Part shown: one piece after another, positions 62,920 to 64,000 of the stretch
How positions within the stretch are numbered: position 1 is the stretch's first letter
Layout: every line of letters begins with the position of its first letter
Assembly (NCBI GenBank): GCA_964407685.1
Contig: CAYOWI010000002.1
Span: 1-64,000 of the forward strand
Source of the DNA: Aphodocola sp964407685
Lineage (GTDB): Bacteria; Bacillota_I; Bacilli_A; RF39; UBA660
Length of the DNA stretch: 64,000 nucleotides
Direction: 5' to 3'
Position numbers and translations under genes: made by a program
The notes under the pieces: generated by a model
Databases searched by the model: none
What the model saw: the letters and a program-made list of their open reading frames with translations, nothing else
Told to the model about the DNA's origin: nothing

Positions 62920-63192
62920 ATGTTATCGTTTAATAATATAGAAATTAAAGAAGCTAAAACATTTAAACAAAGATTAATTGGTCTTATGTTTAAGAAAAAT
63001 ATAAGCTATGGTCTTTTATTTAAAAATTGCAAAAGCGTTCATACCTTTTTTATGAAAGAAGAAATTGATATCGTTACAACTGACCAAAATGATAATATTA
63101 TAAAAAAGTATAAAAATTTAAAACCTTGGAAAATATTAATTGCACCAAAAAACACAAAAAATATATATGAACTACCAAAAAACACGATATAA
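62920..63192 (+). CDS. DUF192 family protein
   Basis: 90 residues. The DUF192 marks are RLIGLMFKKN, GLLFKNCKSVHTFFMKEEIDIV and a C-terminal IYELP. Members are often secreted, but this copy has no signal peptide, so it would be cytoplasmic. Function unknown. It starts at ATG 62920 with GGTG upstream and ends in a terminator shared with the convergent sortase. Confidence 0.88.
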   Translation: MLSFNNIEIKEAKTFKQRLIGLMFKKNISYGLLFKNCKSVHTFFMKEEIDIVTTDQNDNIIKKYKNLKPWKILIAPKNTKNIYELPKNTI

Positions 63193-63207
63193 TCAATCGT
63201 GTTTTTT
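63177..63207. terminator. Bidirectional terminator
   Basis: A 12-bp hairpin AAAAAACACGAT/ATCGTGTTTTTT with a seven-base loop between DUF192 and the sortase. Confidence 0.92.
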
Positions 63208-63829
63208 ACTTAGCTTTAGCTTTTACGTAATATCTTTCTTTACCACCTTTTGTACAGGTAACTAAAGTTATAATCTTATCATTTTTATTTTGAGGTTGGG
63301 CTAGATAACTAGCCTCATCTACCGTGGTAACACCATATTCATAAACGAAGTAATCTACTGACTTACCAGATAAATCAGTAATTGTTACCTTATCCCCATT
63401 TACTAAACGATTAATTTTTATAAAGAAATTACCACGCATGAAATTATGACCGCCTATTGCCACGTTACCATTTTCATTTAAGCCTGGGCCAGACATCTTA
63501 ACAACTGATGCATCATAGGCCTTTTTTGTATTTTCTTTTAATATCGGTTGATATATATTAATCTTTTTTATCCTTATTTTTCCTAATACAGTATAATTTA
63601 TTCCACTATAATTAACACTAGCTTCGGTTAATGCACTATTTTCAGTTTTATTTTTTTCTATTTGTTCATCTACTTTTTCAATAATACGATCAGAAACCTC
63701 TTGTCTTTTTCTTTCCCTAAAGTTACTATATATAAAGAGCCCCGCTGAAACATAAAGCCCTATAACAATTAAAACAATTATAACATTAAATAGTTTTTCT
63801 TTGTTTATCTTATCAATTATTTTTTTCAT
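63206..63829 (-). CDS. Sortase
   Basis: 207 residues. One N-terminal membrane helix (about 16-37) is followed by a sortase beta-barrel: GGHNFMRGNFF (catalytic histidine), TLVTCTKGG (catalytic cysteine) and the arginine in KERYYV. Sortases attach surface proteins to the wall or build pili. The subfamily is not decided here; no LPXTG-like substrate was found in the window. It overlaps no gene and follows the 63838 gene by 8 bp (AGGAGG between). Confidence 0.92.
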   Translation of the reverse strand: MKKIIDKINKEKLFNVIIVLIVIGLYVSAGLFIYSNFRERKRQEVSDRIIEKVDEQIEKNKTENSALTEASVNYSGINYTVLGKIRIKKINIYQPILKENTKKAYDASVVKMSGPGLNENGNVAIGGHNFMRGNFFIKINRLVNGDKVTITDLSGKSVDYFVYEYGVTTVDEASYLAQPQNKNDKIITLVTCTKGGKERYYVKAKAK

Positions 63830-63837
63830 AGGTCCTC

Positions 63838-64000
63838 CTAAACTTTAATTAAAGGTTTTAAAAGTTCATAACCAAAGAAATAGGTAATTAGCCCTAAAAC
63901 CACAAGTATAATAAGTAATATATATATTAAAGTCATAAACCTATCCTTTTTTTTAACTTTTTTTTCTTCCGACACATCAATAAAATCCATATCATTATTC
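63838..64000 (-). CDS. Small membrane protein, partial (upstream of sortase)
   Basis: Only the last 54 codons are present; the 5' end lies beyond 64000. The visible part is an acidic then basic stretch (DFIDVSEEKKVKKKD), a membrane helix (LIYILLIILVVLGLITYFFG) and a short tail ELLKPLIKV. It is just upstream of the sortase on the same strand and likely in its operon. No function can be assigned. Confidence 0.65.
   Translation of the reverse strand, partial: NNDMDFIDVSEEKKVKKKDRFMTLIYILLIILVVLGLITYFFGYELLKPLIKV

Noticed and set aside
1..64000. Reassigned TGA codon (Mycoplasma code)
   Set aside because: Several genes, such as the RT (355-357), end with TGA at family-normal lengths, and conserved tryptophans use TGG.
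1..64000. tRNA or rRNA genes
   Set aside because: I found no tRNA cloverleaf or rRNA-like stretch in the intergenic regions.

Overview
The window looks like a chromosomal segment of a low-GC, endospore-forming Bacillota (class Bacilli, probably one of the uncultured gut lineages near the Mollicutes/Erysipelotrichia). The reasons are very AT-rich DNA, near-consensus sigma-A promoters with strong AGGAGG ribosome sites, two T-box leaders, a CIRCE/HrcA heat-shock operon, and the sporulation genes gpr, spoIIP, sigG and ylmC/ymxH. TGA is used as a stop codon, so the code is standard. A run of 100 N at 47776-47875 shows this is a scaffolded draft, probably a metagenome bin. Nearly all genes are on the minus strand.

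Layout: (1) 1-1500, a retron (reverse transcriptase plus an inferable msr-msd RNA with its own promoter) followed by the start of a second MurE-like ligase. (2) 1.5-7.1 kb, a transglycosylase, T-box-controlled metG and a P-type ATPase. (3) 7.2-10.9 kb, a B3/B4-domain gene broken by one stop codon and a 991-residue sigma-70 protein fused to helicase-associated repeats. (4) 11-24 kb, the hrcA-grpE-(169 aa)-dnaK-pepF-dnaJ operon, then hemW and lepA. (5) 24-33 kb, trpS under a Trp T-box together with a frameshifted HD-domain gene, an operon of leucine-rich-repeat, dockerin and cohesin-like surface proteins, and an Rpn-type nuclease. (6) 33-40 kb, spoIIP, gpr, rpsT, a transglutaminase, miaA and mutL. 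(7) 40-50.5 kb, secreted and wall-associated proteins, uvrC, murE, yigZ, a prepilin, thioredoxin and a CvpA-like protein. (8) 50.6-64 kb, rnhC, a glycosyltransferase, a rhomboid protease, rluD, a 93-bp tandem-repeat protein, lspA, a CPBP protease, ylmC/sigG, a two-component system with a structured leader, gmk, a Flp-like pilin, a DUF192 protein and a sortase.

The arrangement rpsT-gpr-spoIIP-small membrane protein ... lepA-hemW ... hrcA-grpE-dnaK-dnaJ matches the Bacillus subtilis order, with the surface-protein operon and trpS inserted between spoIIP and lepA.

The most unusual items are: the retron with no recognisable effector except possibly a Mur ligase; the sigma factor fused to helicase-associated repeats; and a family of three near-identical promoters with G-rich spacers. 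These promoters precede the sigma-fusion gene and two secreted-protein genes. One of them carries a run of ten G between -35 and -10, as expected for a phase-variable switch. Three genes are broken by a single lesion each: one in-frame stop and two at seven-base A runs.
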